Shown piece by piece: positions 36,965 through 46,700 of a DNA stretch of 64,000 nt (positions within the stretch are counted from its first letter, which is position 1; each line of letters begins with the position of its first letter). The stretch is from the NCBI GenBank assembly GCA_015060975.1, contig SUXI01000002.1, positions 186,001 to 250,000 on the forward strand, in the 5' to 3' direction. The notes beneath the pieces are model-generated. The model made no database searches. It had not been told where the DNA came from and worked only from the letters and a program-made list of their open reading frames with translations. A program made the translations under genes and the position numbers. This DNA comes from Bacteroidales bacterium (GTDB taxonomy: Bacteria > Bacteroidota > Bacteroidia > Bacteroidales > Muribaculaceae).

Positions 36965-39382
36965 ATGAAAAAATCTCTTTTAATCTCGCTTGCCTTAATA
37001 GCCCCACTCGCTTCGTGGGCTTCTACGCAATGGACTTTGCAAGGCAACACCTACACTGTTGACACGGTGTATCATGCTCAGGTCGGTCCCGGAACTACAC
37101 AAACAACGCTTCGTGTTGTCGGGGCATATAACCTTAACGTATTTTACACTACTACCGACCTCTCACATCCCAATGTGGAAATGCGTGTGGCACCTGCCAA
37201 CAAAAACTCTCTTGCAGGGGGTGCCGGTGTGTCAACCATGGCAAAAAACAACACCACCGATGAAGTACAATACTTCGCAGGCGTGAATGCCGACTTTTTT
37301 GGTAACAGCAAGCCTATCGGCTCCACTGTAATCAACAACGAAATATGGTATGCCAACAATAACGGTTGGACCGGTTGGGCTATCGACGCAAGCAAGAAAA
37401 CCCTTGTAGGCGCATCTTCATTCAGCGGCACGGTCACCTCAAGCGCCGGCACATCACATGCACTTACCACTGTTAACAATGCCCGCTATGAAGGCAACCT
37501 CATCATTTATTCAAAAAAATACGGCTCTACTACCGGGACTAACGATTATGGATACGAAGTGGTAATCACTCCCGTTGATGGTGGAGTGTTGAGTATGGGC
37601 GAAGTGAAAATGACTGTTGCCGAAACTCCTCACACCAAAGGCTCAACCACTATACCTACCGGTAGCTACGTCCTTTCAGGTCATGGCACCGCAGCTTCAT
37701 TCGTTGCAAGCCTCACTCAAGGCGAAACCATTACCATTAACACCCAAATGAAACTTGGCGACAACACAATTATCCCTACTCAAATGGCAGGCGGCCAACC
37801 TATGATTCTATCGGGTGGAGTGGTTTTGAACACCGAGGGCGCACTCGACCACTTGACGGCACTAAATCCTCGCACTGCTGTGGGTTATGATGCCACAGGC
37901 ACAAAACTCGTGTTGCTTGTTGTCGATGGCCGTTCTTCAGCGTCACAAGGTTGTGTATCGAAAGTTCTCGCCGATATTATGCGCGAGGTAGGTTGTAGCG
38001 AAGCGATGAACTTCGATGGTGGTGGTTCTTCAGCCCTATATACCAAAGTGCTTGGTGTGCGCAACGATCCCAGCGACGGCAAGGAACGTGCCGTTACCAA
38101 TGGCGTGTTTGCAGTGTCAAACGCACCAGTTGACAATGATGTGGTTTCAATTGCATTTGAAGACTTCAAGATGGATATGCCGCGATATGGACTCTACACC
38201 CCTCGCATATATGCTTTTAACAAATATGGCGTAATGGTATCGGACGATTATGACGGTGCAACGTTGTCATGTGGCAATGAATTGGGCGAAGTTGTTGAAA
38301 ATGGGAAGACCTTGTTTGCCAATGGCACAGGAACACATTTGCTCACTGCCACATACGGCGATGCTAAAGCAGAAATCATCGTAACTATTGGAGATGGAGC
38401 ACCATCATTCCGTCTTGATAGTGTTGTAGTTGACTCATATAATGATTACAAAATGGAAGTTACGGCATTGGTAGGAGATAAATATATGCCTCTCGATAAT
38501 GCCGCATTGGCATGGACAGTAGATGATAATTCTATTGCTACAGTAAATGAAGCGGGAGTGATTCATGGAATAAAGAATGGAGTGACAAAAGTATATGGCA
38601 CTGTAGCCAACATCAGTGACACTATTCTTGTAAAAGTGGAAATCCCCGAGACACGTTATAAAAACATCGAGGATTTGATTGATTTATCGACATGGAAACT
38701 ATCAAAAACCGGGGTTAAAAACACATCGATGAGTTTATTGGGGGAAACCGGCATTGCAGTGGATTACACAATAAGCTCAACACGCAATGCATACGTTAAA
38801 CTTGCCAAGGATGTCGCCTTATGGAGCTGCCCCGATTCTATCGTAATCGAAATGAACTCGGGAGATGCCACAATAAAGCAAATCACCATGCAAATGACTC
38901 CTTGCGGGCAAAAGGCTAAAAACGTGACTATCACCCCTACAATCGTTGCCGGCGAGGATAACAAGGTGAAACTGCCTATTAGCGACTTTGCCGAAATTGC
39001 CGATGCAAGTATATATCCGGTTACGTTTAACGCCGTATCTATATATTTAGGCGATGCGGTAAATACCGTTGGCCGCATAGAAGTAAAAAGCATTGAGGCG
39101 GTTTATGACGCTATCCCTTCAGGAATTGGCGGTATTGACAATGCCATTGCCGATAAAACAAAATACGCTCTCATCATCGCGCCAAATCCCGTTGAAGCGG
39201 GCATGATTGTAACAATCAACGCAACAGAACGCGCAACGTATGCAATTTATAATACAGCCGGAGCGTTAGCATCGAAAGGCAAAGGAAACCAAATAAACAC
39301 AGCCAATCTTGCCACCGGCATATATATAGTCACAGTAAATGACAACGGTGTTCAACGTTCGGCACAACTTGTGATTAAGTAA
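36965..39382 (+). CDS. Secreted phosphodiester glycosidase (NAGPA/DUF2233), T9SS tail, copy 3
   Basis: 805 residues: signal peptide (about 1-19, ends ASWAS), NAGPA domain with GVNADFF, VVDGRSSAS and NFDGGGSSA, Ig-like and BIG2-like domains (LAWTVDDNSIATVNEAGVIHG), the domain beginning STWKLSKTGVKN, and a sorting tail (APNPVEAGMIV, final LVIK). It closes the cluster; a strong terminator follows. The three copies differ most in the N-terminal 300 residues, which suggests distinct substrates or linkages rather than simple dosage. Confidence 0.85.
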   Translation: MKKSLLISLALIAPLASWASTQWTLQGNTYTVDTVYHAQVGPGTTQTTLRVVGAYNLNVFYTTTDLSHPNVEMRVAPANKNSLAGGAGVSTMAKNNTTDEVQYFAGVNADFFGNSKPIGSTVINNEIWYANNNGWTGWAIDASKKTLVGASSFSGTVTSSAGTSHALTTVNNARYEGNLIIYSKKYGSTTGTNDYGYEVVITPVDGGVLSMGEVKMTVAETPHTKGSTTIPTGSYVLSGHGTAASFVASLTQGETITINTQMKLGDNTIIPTQMAGGQPMILSGGVVLNTEGALDHLTALNPRTAVGYDATGTKLVLLVVDGRSSASQGCVSKVLADIMREVGCSEAMNFDGGGSSALYTKVLGVRNDPSDGKERAVTNGVFAVSNAPVDNDVVSIAFEDFKMDMPRYGLYTPRIYAFNKYGVMVSDDYDGATLSCGNELGEVVENGKTLFANGTGTHLLTATYGDAKAEIIVTIGDGAPSFRLDSVVVDSYNDYKMEVTALVGDKYMPLDNAALAWTVDDNSIATVNEAGVIHGIKNGVTKVYGTVANISDTILVKVEIPETRYKNIEDLIDLSTWKLSKTGVKNTSMSLLGETGIAVDYTISSTRNAYVKLAKDVALWSCPDSIVIEMNSGDATIKQITMQMTPCGQKAKNVTITPTIVAGEDNKVKLPISDFAEIADASIYPVTFNAVSIYLGDAVNTVGRIEVKSIEAVYDAIPSGIGGIDNAIADKTKYALIIAPNPVEAGMIVTINATERATYAIYNTAGALASKGKGNQINTANLATGIYIVTVNDNGVQRSAQLVIK

Positions 39383-39409
39383 CCCTAAAACTACATTTTT
39401 ATACACCAA

Positions 39410-39447
39410 GGAGATGTGCCGGGGAAATGGCACATCTCCTGTTTTTT
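39410..39447 (+). terminator. Terminator of the NAGPA cluster
   Basis: Perfect 11-base arms GGAGATGTGCC / GGCACATCTCC (39410-39420, 39429-39439), 8-base loop, then TGTTTTTT. Confidence 0.88.
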
Positions 39448-39552
39448 CATTTCGTAGGGAGTCAAACGGAAAAACGTCGCCAAAATATCGTTAAAAATGG
39501 TGAATACGGAAAAATTTCTTTATTTAAGCATCCATATCCCAAAAAAAGTAAT

Positions 39553-39560
39553 TACCTTTG
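39553..39560 (+). promoter_or_regulatory. -7 box of pckA
   Basis: TACCTTTG followed by CACTTG; leader of about 70 bases to the ATG at 39636. No TTG at the usual distance. Confidence 0.6.
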
Positions 39561-39635
39561 CACTTGATTTTAAAGGTGAAATTTGATTTTACTGAAAAAT
39601 ATTATTAACTGTTTATATATTAAAGTCTTACACAA

Positions 39636-41240
39636 ATGAGCAAAATCGATTTAACCAAGTATGGTATTTCAGGAACTACTGAAATCGTGTACAACCCTTC
39701 TTATGAGCAACTTTACAAAGATGAAACATGCTCATGCCTCGAAGGTTATGAAAAAGGTCAAGCAACTGAGCTTGATACAGTGAATGTGATGACCGGTATC
39801 TACACAGGTCGTTCTCCTAAAGACAAATATATCGTTAAAGACGCAACAAGCGAAAACACTGTATGGTGGACTTCAGACGAATATAAAAACGACAACAAGC
39901 CTGTAACAACAGAAACTTGGAACACTCTTAAAGAAATCGCTGTTAAAGAACTTTCTAACAAAAAACTTTATGTAGTTGACGGTTTCTGCGGTGCTAACAT
40001 GGCTACATGCTTGAAAGTGCGCTTCATCGTTGAAGTAGCATGGCAAGCTCACTTCGTTAAAAACATGTTCATCCGTCCTACCGAAGAACAACTCAAAGAT
40101 TTCGAACCCGACTTCGTTGTTTACAACGCTTCTAAAGCAAAAGTTGAAAACTACAAAGAACTCGGTCTTAACTCTGAAACTGCAGTTGTATTCAACTTGA
40201 CAACTAAAGAACAAGTTATCATCAACACTTGGTATGGTGGTGAAATGAAGAAAGGTCTCTTCTCAATGATGAACTACTTCAAACCACTTGAAGGCATCGC
40301 TTCAATGCACTGTTCAGCAAACACCGACATGGAAGAAAAGAGCACTGCTATCTTCTTCGGCCTTTCAGGTACAGGTAAAACTACTCTTTCTACCGACCCA
40401 AAACGTAAACTCATCGGGGACGACGAACACGGTTGGGACGACGAAGGTGTATTCAACTACGAAGGTGGTTGCTACGCTAAGGTTATCAACCTCGACAAAG
40501 AAAGCGAACCCGATATCTACAACGCTATCCGTCGCAACGCTCTTCTCGAAAACGTTACTGTTGACGCTGAAGGCAAAATCGACTTCGCTGATAAGAGCGT
40601 AACTGAAAACACTCGCGTAAGCTATCCTATCGACCACATCGAAAACATCGTTAAACCGGTTTCAAAAGGTCCTCACGCTAAACAAGTGATCTTCCTTTCA
40701 GCTGACGCATTCGGTGTACTTCCTCCGGTTTCTATCTTGACTCCAGAACAAGCAAAATACTACTTCCTTTCAGGTTTCACAGCTAAATTGGCAGGTACTG
40801 AACGTGGTATCACTGAACCAACTCCTACTTTCTCAGCTTGTTTCGGTGCTGCATTCCTTTCACTCCACCCAACTAAATACGGTGAAGAACTCGTGAAGAA
40901 AATGGAAGCTAACGGTGCTAAAGCATACTTGGTTAACACCGGTTGGAACGGTACTGGCAAACGTATCTCAATCAAAGATACTCGCGGTATCATCGACGCT
41001 ATCCTCGATGGTTCAATCAACAACGCTCCTACTAAGAAGATCCCAATGTTTGACTTTGAAGTTCCAACTGCTCTTCCCGGCGTAGATCCTAAGATCCTCG
41101 ATCCTCGCGACACTTACACTAACGTGGAAGACTGGAACGTAAAAGCTAAAGACCTCGCTGAACGCTTCATCAAAAACTTCAAGAAATTTGAAGGTAACGA
41201 AGCCGGTAAAGCACTCGTTGCCGCAGGTCCTCAACTCTAA
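39636..41240 (+). CDS. pckA: Phosphoenolpyruvate carboxykinase (ATP)
   Basis: 534 residues, normal for the ATP-dependent enzyme. It interconverts oxaloacetate and PEP. In gut Bacteroidales it mainly fixes CO2 onto PEP on the way to succinate. Visible are the P-loop GLSGTGKTT (242-250), the kinase-2 motif GDDEHGW (261-267), the substrate Arg in [10 protein letters not shown] (56-65) and the adenine-binding C-terminal block RISIKDTR. Its codons favour C-ending AAC, TTC and ATC and GGT far more than the neighbouring genes, which fits very high expression. It stands alone between its own promoter and terminator. Confidence 0.97.
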   Translation: MSKIDLTKYGISGTTEIVYNPSYEQLYKDETCSCLEGYEKGQATELDTVNVMTGIYTGRSPKDKYIVKDATSENTVWWTSDEYKNDNKPVTTETWNTLKEIAVKELSNKKLYVVDGFCGANMATCLKVRFIVEVAWQAHFVKNMFIRPTEEQLKDFEPDFVVYNASKAKVENYKELGLNSETAVVFNLTTKEQVIINTWYGGEMKKGLFSMMNYFKPLEGIASMHCSANTDMEEKSTAIFFGLSGTGKTTLSTDPKRKLIGDDEHGWDDEGVFNYEGGCYAKVINLDKESEPDIYNAIRRNALLENVTVDAEGKIDFADKSVTENTRVSYPIDHIENIVKPVSKGPHAKQVIFLSADAFGVLPPVSILTPEQAKYYFLSGFTAKLAGTERGITEPTPTFSACFGAAFLSLHPTKYGEELVKKMEANGAKAYLVNTGWNGTGKRISIKDTRGIIDAILDGSINNAPTKKIPMFDFEVPTALPGVDPKILDPRDTYTNVEDWNVKAKDLAERFIKNFKKFEGNEAGKALVAAGPQL

Positions 41241-41264
41241 TCGAGCATAACAACTCAATTATAG

Positions 41265-41305
41265 AAAGCCATAGCCCATTAGGGTTGTGGCTTTTGCATT
41301 TTTTC
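41265..41305 (+). terminator. Terminator of pckA
   Basis: Stem AAAGCCA...TGGCTTT with inner CCC/GGG pairing (41265-41294), then TGCATTTTTT. Confidence 0.8.
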
Positions 41306-41344
41306 ATTGGCAACTATCAGGTAAAAGTGTCTTAAAATGGGATT

Positions 41345-41493
41345 GGTGTCCGATAGAACTTTTTCAAGAGCAAATGCAACCCCGTTGGGGTTGCTATCCC
41401 CCTCCGGCTCTACGAGCCTCGTCCCCCATTCTTAAAAAGGGGACAGTTTCCCCAATATACAATAAACCATATTCAGGATAATACATTGTGAAT
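41345..41493. repeat. Dispersed composite repeat copy
   Basis: First block GTGTCCGATAGAACTTTTTC with CAAATG and a GGGGTTG stem matches 1728-1777. From 41396 comes the GC-rich block CCCCCTCCGGCTCTACGAGC ending GGGGACAG, then a decayed form of the CAACCATATTCAG block and ATACATTGTGAAT. No gene. Confidence 0.7.
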
Positions 41494-41532
41494 TGTAAAG
41501 CAGCCCCCCTTGATTGCGAAGCAATCCCTTAA

Positions 41533-42300
41533 TTAAAAAATGTCGTTATTGCTTCGGCGCAAATGAATAAACGCTTCGGCGTTTTTGCACCGGAATTCAA
41601 GCCCGCGGAACTCCTCCATGCGAGTGTGCCAATCGGTATATAGCGGTTCCATACCCTGACTTTCATGGCAATAACACGCCTTACGCTTTTGCTCGGCGAC
41701 ATCGGTAATATCGACGTAATCGGTTGGAGAGAACAATTGTGTTTGCGTACCGCTCATCACTTCATAATAATACAACTCGAAACTATAGTCAAGCCGGCGC
41801 CATGCATCGTAGGTTAATATTGAGCACACACGATGGTCGGGATGTGAATCGATGGGCCAATGAGTGAAAACAACATCAGGCTTCTCAGCATCTATAATCT
41901 CCCGCATTTCCACATATCGGTCTTTGTTTATTTCGGCATTTCCATCGATTTGCGTCATAAATATAGGTCGCGCGCCAAGTATTTCACAAGCTTTTTTGCC
42001 TTCACGCATTCTTATTTGCGCCGCCTCGTCGTGCGACTTTCCTTGTATGCCACCCTGCCCCTTTGTCATATACACGGCAACGACTTCATAACCGGCTTTT
42101 TTCAATAAAATCATCGTCCCACCACAACCGGTTTCGGGGTCATCGGGATGTGCGCCAATGATAAGTGCTTTTTTTGAATGATTGTTTGGCGCACCCTCCA
42201 ATGGTTGAGACGCAGCCATCGAGGTTAAAGAGTTTGCACCTAATAGAGCGGTACCGGCTATTGCCGCACCCGTGAGTTTAAGCATTTTGCGTCGATCCAT
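41533..42300 (-). CDS. PIG-L/LmbE family deacetylase with Tat-like signal
   Basis: 255 residues from the ATG at 42300. The N-terminus MDRRKMLKLTGAAIAGTALL has a double Arg and hydrophobic stretch, resembling a Tat signal (a second residue pattern of RRxxLK). The LmbE fold follows with the zinc motif HPDD (51-54) and the second motif SHPDHR (about 153-158). Family members remove acetyl groups from GlcNAc-type sugars or hydrolyse related amides. The gene stands alone. Periplasmic location is inferred from the signal. A role on amino-sugar products of the nearby NAGPA enzymes is possible but unproven. Confidence 0.82.
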   Translation of the reverse strand: MDRRKMLKLTGAAIAGTALLGANSLTSMAASQPLEGAPNNHSKKALIIGAHPDDPETGCGGTMILLKKAGYEVVAVYMTKGQGGIQGKSHDEAAQIRMREGKKACEILGARPIFMTQIDGNAEINKDRYVEMREIIDAEKPDVVFTHWPIDSHPDHRVCSILTYDAWRRLDYSFELYYYEVMSGTQTQLFSPTDYVDITDVAEQKRKACYCHESQGMEPLYTDWHTRMEEFRGLEFRCKNAEAFIHLRRSNNDIF

Positions 42301-42501
42301 ATCCAATATTATATATTAAGGTCAAAATTTACAATTTTTTTTAATGCCACTTCGGCATAAAATTTCGTTCAACGCAAAGGTAAGAAATTATTTACACCAA
42401 TGCCACCAATTAATATATTTTTTGGGAGTCAGTAGAGATTTAATTTAAAGTGTTTTAAAATATATAAGCCCGATTGTTTGCATATTGAGCGGTATATATA
42501 C

Positions 42502-42551
42502 AAAAAAAAGAATGAGTAAAGAAATCCAAAAGATTTGCGATTACTCATTCT
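42502..42551 (-). terminator. Terminator of tRNA-Asp
   Basis: Arms AGAATGAGTAA / TTACTCATTCT (42509-42519, 42541-42551) with an inner AAATC/GATTT stem. On the minus strand U7 follows (42502-42508). Confidence 0.8.
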
Positions 42552-42564
42552 CCTCTCTCCTCTG

Positions 42565-42638
42565 CGGTATGGACGGGACTCGAACCCGCGACCCCCTGCG
42601 TGACAGGCAGGTATTCTAACCAGCTGAACTACCACACC
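42565..42638 (-). tRNA. tRNA-Asp(GTC)
   Basis: Minus-strand cloverleaf: acceptor GGTGTGG / CCATACC with one G-T pair, D-arm with TTCAGCTGGTTAGAA, anticodon arm CTGCCTGTCACGCAG with anticodon GTC, T-arm with GGTTCGAGTCC, discriminator G. The genome continues with CA rather than a full encoded CCA. It has its own promoter and terminator. Confidence 0.95.
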
Positions 42639-42680
42639 AGATTTGTTGAGTTGCTTGCGGTTATTTCCGTTTTGCGAGTA

Positions 42681-42711
42681 CAAAGATAGTGCTTGTTTTT
42701 ATTCTGTGCAA
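42681..42711 (-). promoter_or_regulatory. Promoter of tRNA-Asp
   Basis: TTG (42709-42711), a 20-base spacer and TATCTTTG (42681-42688) on the minus strand, a consensus Bacteroidetes promoter about 43 bases before the tRNA. Confidence 0.85.
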
Positions 42712-42813
42712 ATTATTTTCAAAAAAAATGCGATTTTCTTTGTTTTTTTATTGGAAAATATGATTTTTCCCTGTTTTTTGCCACTTTTATGTGTTTTTAT
42801 CGCATTTAAACAA

Positions 42814-42821
42814 TACCTTTG
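42814..42821 (+). promoter_or_regulatory. -7 box of the Pro/His-rich lipoprotein gene
   Basis: TACCTTTG followed by C, 62 bases before the ATG at 42883; -33 not clear. Confidence 0.5.
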
Positions 42822-42882
42822 CTTCAATTAAACTTTACATTATAATATCAGTCTATATAAATATAACATAAATCATACCGAT

Positions 42883-43305
42883 ATGAAAGCTATAACAAAA
42901 ACGATATTATTAGGGATTACCGCTATATTCGCGTCGTGCGGCACCACGAGTAATGTATATTACGAAGATGAGTATTACACTCCCGGTCCGGCTCCAATGG
43001 CACCGCCGCCACCGCCGCCTCATCATCATGTGGCACCGCCGCCTCCACCCCACACCCCCGGGCATCCCGGTCACAAGCCTGATGGAGAACCGGGACATAA
43101 GCCTGGCGGACATCCCAATGACAAACCCGACTATAAACCCGATGGGAACCGTCCGGATAATCCAGGAAACACTCCCAATCGTCCAAATGATGCTCCCGAC
43201 ACAAATAATAAACCCGGACAAAGACCTGGTGTGAATCCCGGTAACACGGGAGGCAACAACCGCCCCTCAAGTGCAAAGAGACCGGGAGCCAACCGTCGCC
43301 GATAG
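42883..43305 (+). CDS. Small Pro/His/Gly-rich lipoprotein
   Basis: 140 residues: lipobox FASC (Cys19), a short acidic/Tyr segment (YYEDEYY), then a low-complexity region. It has two Pro runs (PPPPPP, PPPPP) around HHH, and about ten imperfect repeats of the type G-x-P-G-H-K-P-D-G. The end is basic (SAKRPGANRRR). It is likely an unfolded outer-membrane or periplasmic protein; the His runs could bind metal and the basic end could bind peptidoglycan or other polyanions, both guesses. No family recognised. It has its own -7 box and no operon partner. Confidence 0.65.
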   Translation: MKAITKTILLGITAIFASCGTTSNVYYEDEYYTPGPAPMAPPPPPPHHHVAPPPPPHTPGHPGHKPDGEPGHKPGGHPNDKPDYKPDGNRPDNPGNTPNRPNDAPDTNNKPGQRPGVNPGNTGGNNRPSSAKRPGANRRR

Positions 43306-43530
43306 TCAATAGCTTTGCCGAAGGTAATGCTTATTATGTAGCCTATACCCGGCTACATAATAGGGGCTGTGTCAAAATCCTATTACAAACCCCTCCGGCA
43401 CTCCGTGCCACCTCCCCTAAGGGCAGGGGAGGAGTATTAATCTTAATGCAACTTTCTCATTCCCAGAAGATAATGACATTGCTCCCCTGCCCTTAGGGGA
43501 GCTGTCGCATAGCGACTGAGGGGTATAAAA
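43306..43530. repeat. Large fold-back of paired GC-rich repeats
   Basis: Two 20-base perfect inverted arms, CTCCCCTAAGGGCAGGGGAG (43412-43431) and its complement (43482-43501), lie inside outer CCCCTC (43390-43395) and GAGGGG (43518-43523). Each side carries a small extra hairpin (GGCAC/GTGCC and GTCGC/GCGAC). A TAGCC...GGCTA stem sits at about 43339-43357. No gene; probably also ends transcription from the upstream lipoprotein gene. Confidence 0.7.
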
Positions 43531-43531
43531 A

Positions 43532-43640
43532 CAATGGAGATGTGTCATTATTTGAATTTTGACACATATTCAGCTTCCAAATATACAGTCAACCATATTC
43601 AGGTTAACACATTGTGAATTATAACGCAGCTCTCCACTTG
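43532..43640. repeat. Dispersed composite repeat copy
   Basis: Hairpin-like GGAGATGTGTC...GACACATATTC (43533-43572), then CAAATATACAGTCAACCATA (from 43578) with TTCAGGTTAACACATTGTG and GCAGCTCTCCACTTGCG. The same blocks occur at 8687-8859 and 48199-48270. Confidence 0.7.
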
Positions 43641-43706
43641 CGCCTGCGAAGTAAAAAGGTGACAGTTTGTTTACAGTGAAAGTGCCAGAGTATTCAAACG
43701 AGGGAT

Positions 43707-43746
43707 AAACAGAAACAGCAACGTAATTCCGTTGCTGTTTCTGTTT
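43707..43746 (-). terminator. Terminator of the 1372-residue protein gene
   Basis: 17-base perfect stem (43707-43723 with 43730-43746; core AACAGCAACG / CGTTGCTGTT) and a 6-base loop. Its distal arm on the minus strand is U-rich (CTGTTTCTGTTT), though no long U tail follows. Confidence 0.7.
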
Positions 43747-43761
43747 GGTATGTTAAGGAAA

Positions 43762-46700
43762 TTACTTTTTAATCATGATTTTTGACATGCCAAGGGTATT
43801 TACAATATATAAGCCCTCGGGCAAATCTTCAACATTGATGGTTACGGTAGTGTCGGCTTCGGGATTAACCTCTTTCACCAACTGTCCGTCAACCGAGAAT
43901 ATCTTCACATTTGATATTGTCATTGGAGCTTGCAACTTAAATTCACCATCCACCGGATTGGGGTAGATTTTCACACCTCCCAATGCATCGACCAATATAC
44001 CTTCAATGCCTGTAGTAACAAAGTTATTTGCTTGATAACCAATGTATGGAGTCGCCACTGTAATAACATCCATTGTATTATATGAGTAAGCCTCATGAGA
44101 CTCGTTAATATATAAGTTACCAACACGATATTTAGCCGAATCAGCAGATTTAGCCTCAGGGATTGCATCTTTGGACACTATCAACGGATATTCGGTTGTT
44201 AATTCTATATCCATTGTAGCCTGACTGAAGTTACTTTGTGTCAATGGCTCGGTTGAAGCATATACATAATGTACATTCATAGGCATTGTATTTTTACTTG
44301 ACGCAAGCGTTGACCAGTCACCTTCATCTTCTCCATATAAGCCTCTAAGCAGTTCGCCTTTGTATCGAGTGTTCAGCGTCGATACTTGAGCATCGGTCAA
44401 TACCGAACCGGGATAATAAGGCACCCAAGCCATATAGGAACCACTTTCGTCGGTTACCATTTCATCATGCCCCACGCAATTGAATTTACTTGTAGCATGA
44501 TATCCAATATACTTATTAAGATCATCGGTATATCCCCATTGCCATTGAATAGCGGCATTATAATAATGTTTATAATATCCACTAAATGTGGCGTCATAGT
44601 GAGTCTCTCCTTGATAGAATAGAGCACTTGTGCTTTGTACATTATTTAATCCGGGGAACGGATTTGCCAAATTCACTACAAACTCTTCTATAGCACTTGT
44701 GTCGATAACTTCTAATTCACCACGACGATAAGCTACGGTGACGTATGCCTTATAATTTTTAGGTGTTTTTGCTGCATTATACACCTTTCTGTAACGACCA
44801 TCTCCGGCAGAGACCAAGTCATATCCCACCGGCAAGCATCCATAATCTACATTTATTGTATTTTCATTGGAATAATATTGGAAACCTGTACCGATTTGAC
44901 CATAAAGATCTTGCTTATAATAGAAACTAGAGTCGGGATTCTCCAAATGGAAACTATATGCGATTTCCCATTCCGTATTTTCATATTTGGTATTTTCAGC
45001 GTTGGGAGTACCCATTACCTCATCAGTAACAAACAATGGCGACATTTTTCCTCCCATGGTTCCCACATAATTGGCATTTTCCATTGATACCGGGTCGGTA
45101 GCTTCGGTAGAACCCTTTTTACGGAATGTCCCTATGGGGAAGTCTTCGTCGGTGGCAAATGAAGCACACTTTGTGCCAATTTTCTGAATTGTGGCATCGG
45201 GAAGCGACAACGTAGGTACCGGAACATACAATGTTGTTGAGAGGTTTCCTGTGCCGGAGTATTGAACGTCGGAGGTTGATTCGATGTGAGCAGCCAATTG
45301 GAATTCCAAAGTTGGGTTTACATTGTGCCATATAATAGATGGCAATTTGCCGTCGGCGCCTACTTTCCCTGCAATATCAATAGATAATGCATACGCTCCA
45401 TGTGTAGTAGTACCACCACTAGATGTTGACTGGAATGTTATACCTTCTTGAGGAGTGAGAGGTGTACCATCGGCTAATGTTACCGACACTGCATCTTTTA
45501 ATTTATTAGAACCTTCAAGTCCGCCTGCGCTGGTGATGATGAGGCGTTTCGCTTCAGTACTTCCCAATGCTCCGGGAAGGAAATACGGGTCAAGGCGAAT
45601 GCTGAATCCATATAGGGTTTCTCCATTTGCATTCTTATCAGTAACTTGATATAGATTACCATATATTTTACTTGGCGCAGGTGCTGTAACTATTGAAGTA
45701 GTAGCTTCGGTACCACGGTGAGCCGAGCGGTCATATACAGGAATTACCATATATTCGTATGTTCTTTCATATTTTGTGCCATCACCATTGTTGCCACGAG
45801 GAGCAACAAATTCAAATTTACAACTTTCGGCAGTATATGAATTGTAGAAAGTTTTGTTAGGCTTCACTCCACTTTTATTACCGCTACTTGTTGTGGTAGA
45901 GTCGGTTGCACCATTATATTTCACATGTGCTTTGCCGGCAAGCATCCACACATTTCGACTCGCGCCATCAATAGTTTTTGTATCTTCGTATGTGCTGCCT
46001 TTTTTCTTACGATACCACACTTCGTAGGTGTGCATTGTCGCGCGGTCGTATGCTTGAGGGGTCCATGTCAATGTGTGAACCGGCTCGCCATCGGCGTTCC
46101 AACTTTGTGCCACTTTCAAGCTCGAAACAGCATTATTTGGCTTCACCGCAGTGATAAATGATTTAGAGAATCCTTGACCTGGAACGTGAGTGTAAAGAGC
46201 TAATACATTGTCATTTACACGCTCCAACTCACTCCAACAGTTCACCCCTGTATTGATAAATGTTTCGGGGTCATTAGGAGTTTTATTATAGCCATATCCA
46301 TAACCATGAAAACCGTATGTATGAGTTGGATTTCCGGTAAATACAGGGTCTGAAGTTGTTGACATAGGGTTATTTCCATAGCTATCGGCATATTTTGCCG
46401 AGCGAATCATATATGAACCATTACGTTTACTTTCATTGCCGGTATCTTCGCCCGGAGTAAATTGAAGCCATAGGTTGTGAATCATCACGCGAGTACCTTT
46501 GATAGAGTCAACTTCGGGCGCCGACATAGCATCTGATGGACGTGACTGTGTCCAAGTGCAATAGCTATAAAAATCAACGGCATTGGTATAAAGTCCATAT
46601 ACATAACCATTCCACTTATAACCGCCACGGTCATTAATATCATATTCAGTCAAACCACCTTGAGGCACACTCCAAAAATATTCAAGCATATCTGTTTCAC

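Noticed and set aside
39561-39635. Riboswitch in the pckA leader
   Set aside because: About 70 AT-rich bases with no conserved stem or known aptamer pattern seen.
41287-41481. 64-codon open frame after pckA
   Set aside because: It covers the pckA terminator and a dispersed repeat copy; the PPPALRASSP peptide is a repeat artefact.
42910-43309. Antisense open frames opposite the Pro/His-rich lipoprotein
   Set aside because: They are mirror frames of a low-complexity GC-rich gene with no signal, promoter or homology of their own.
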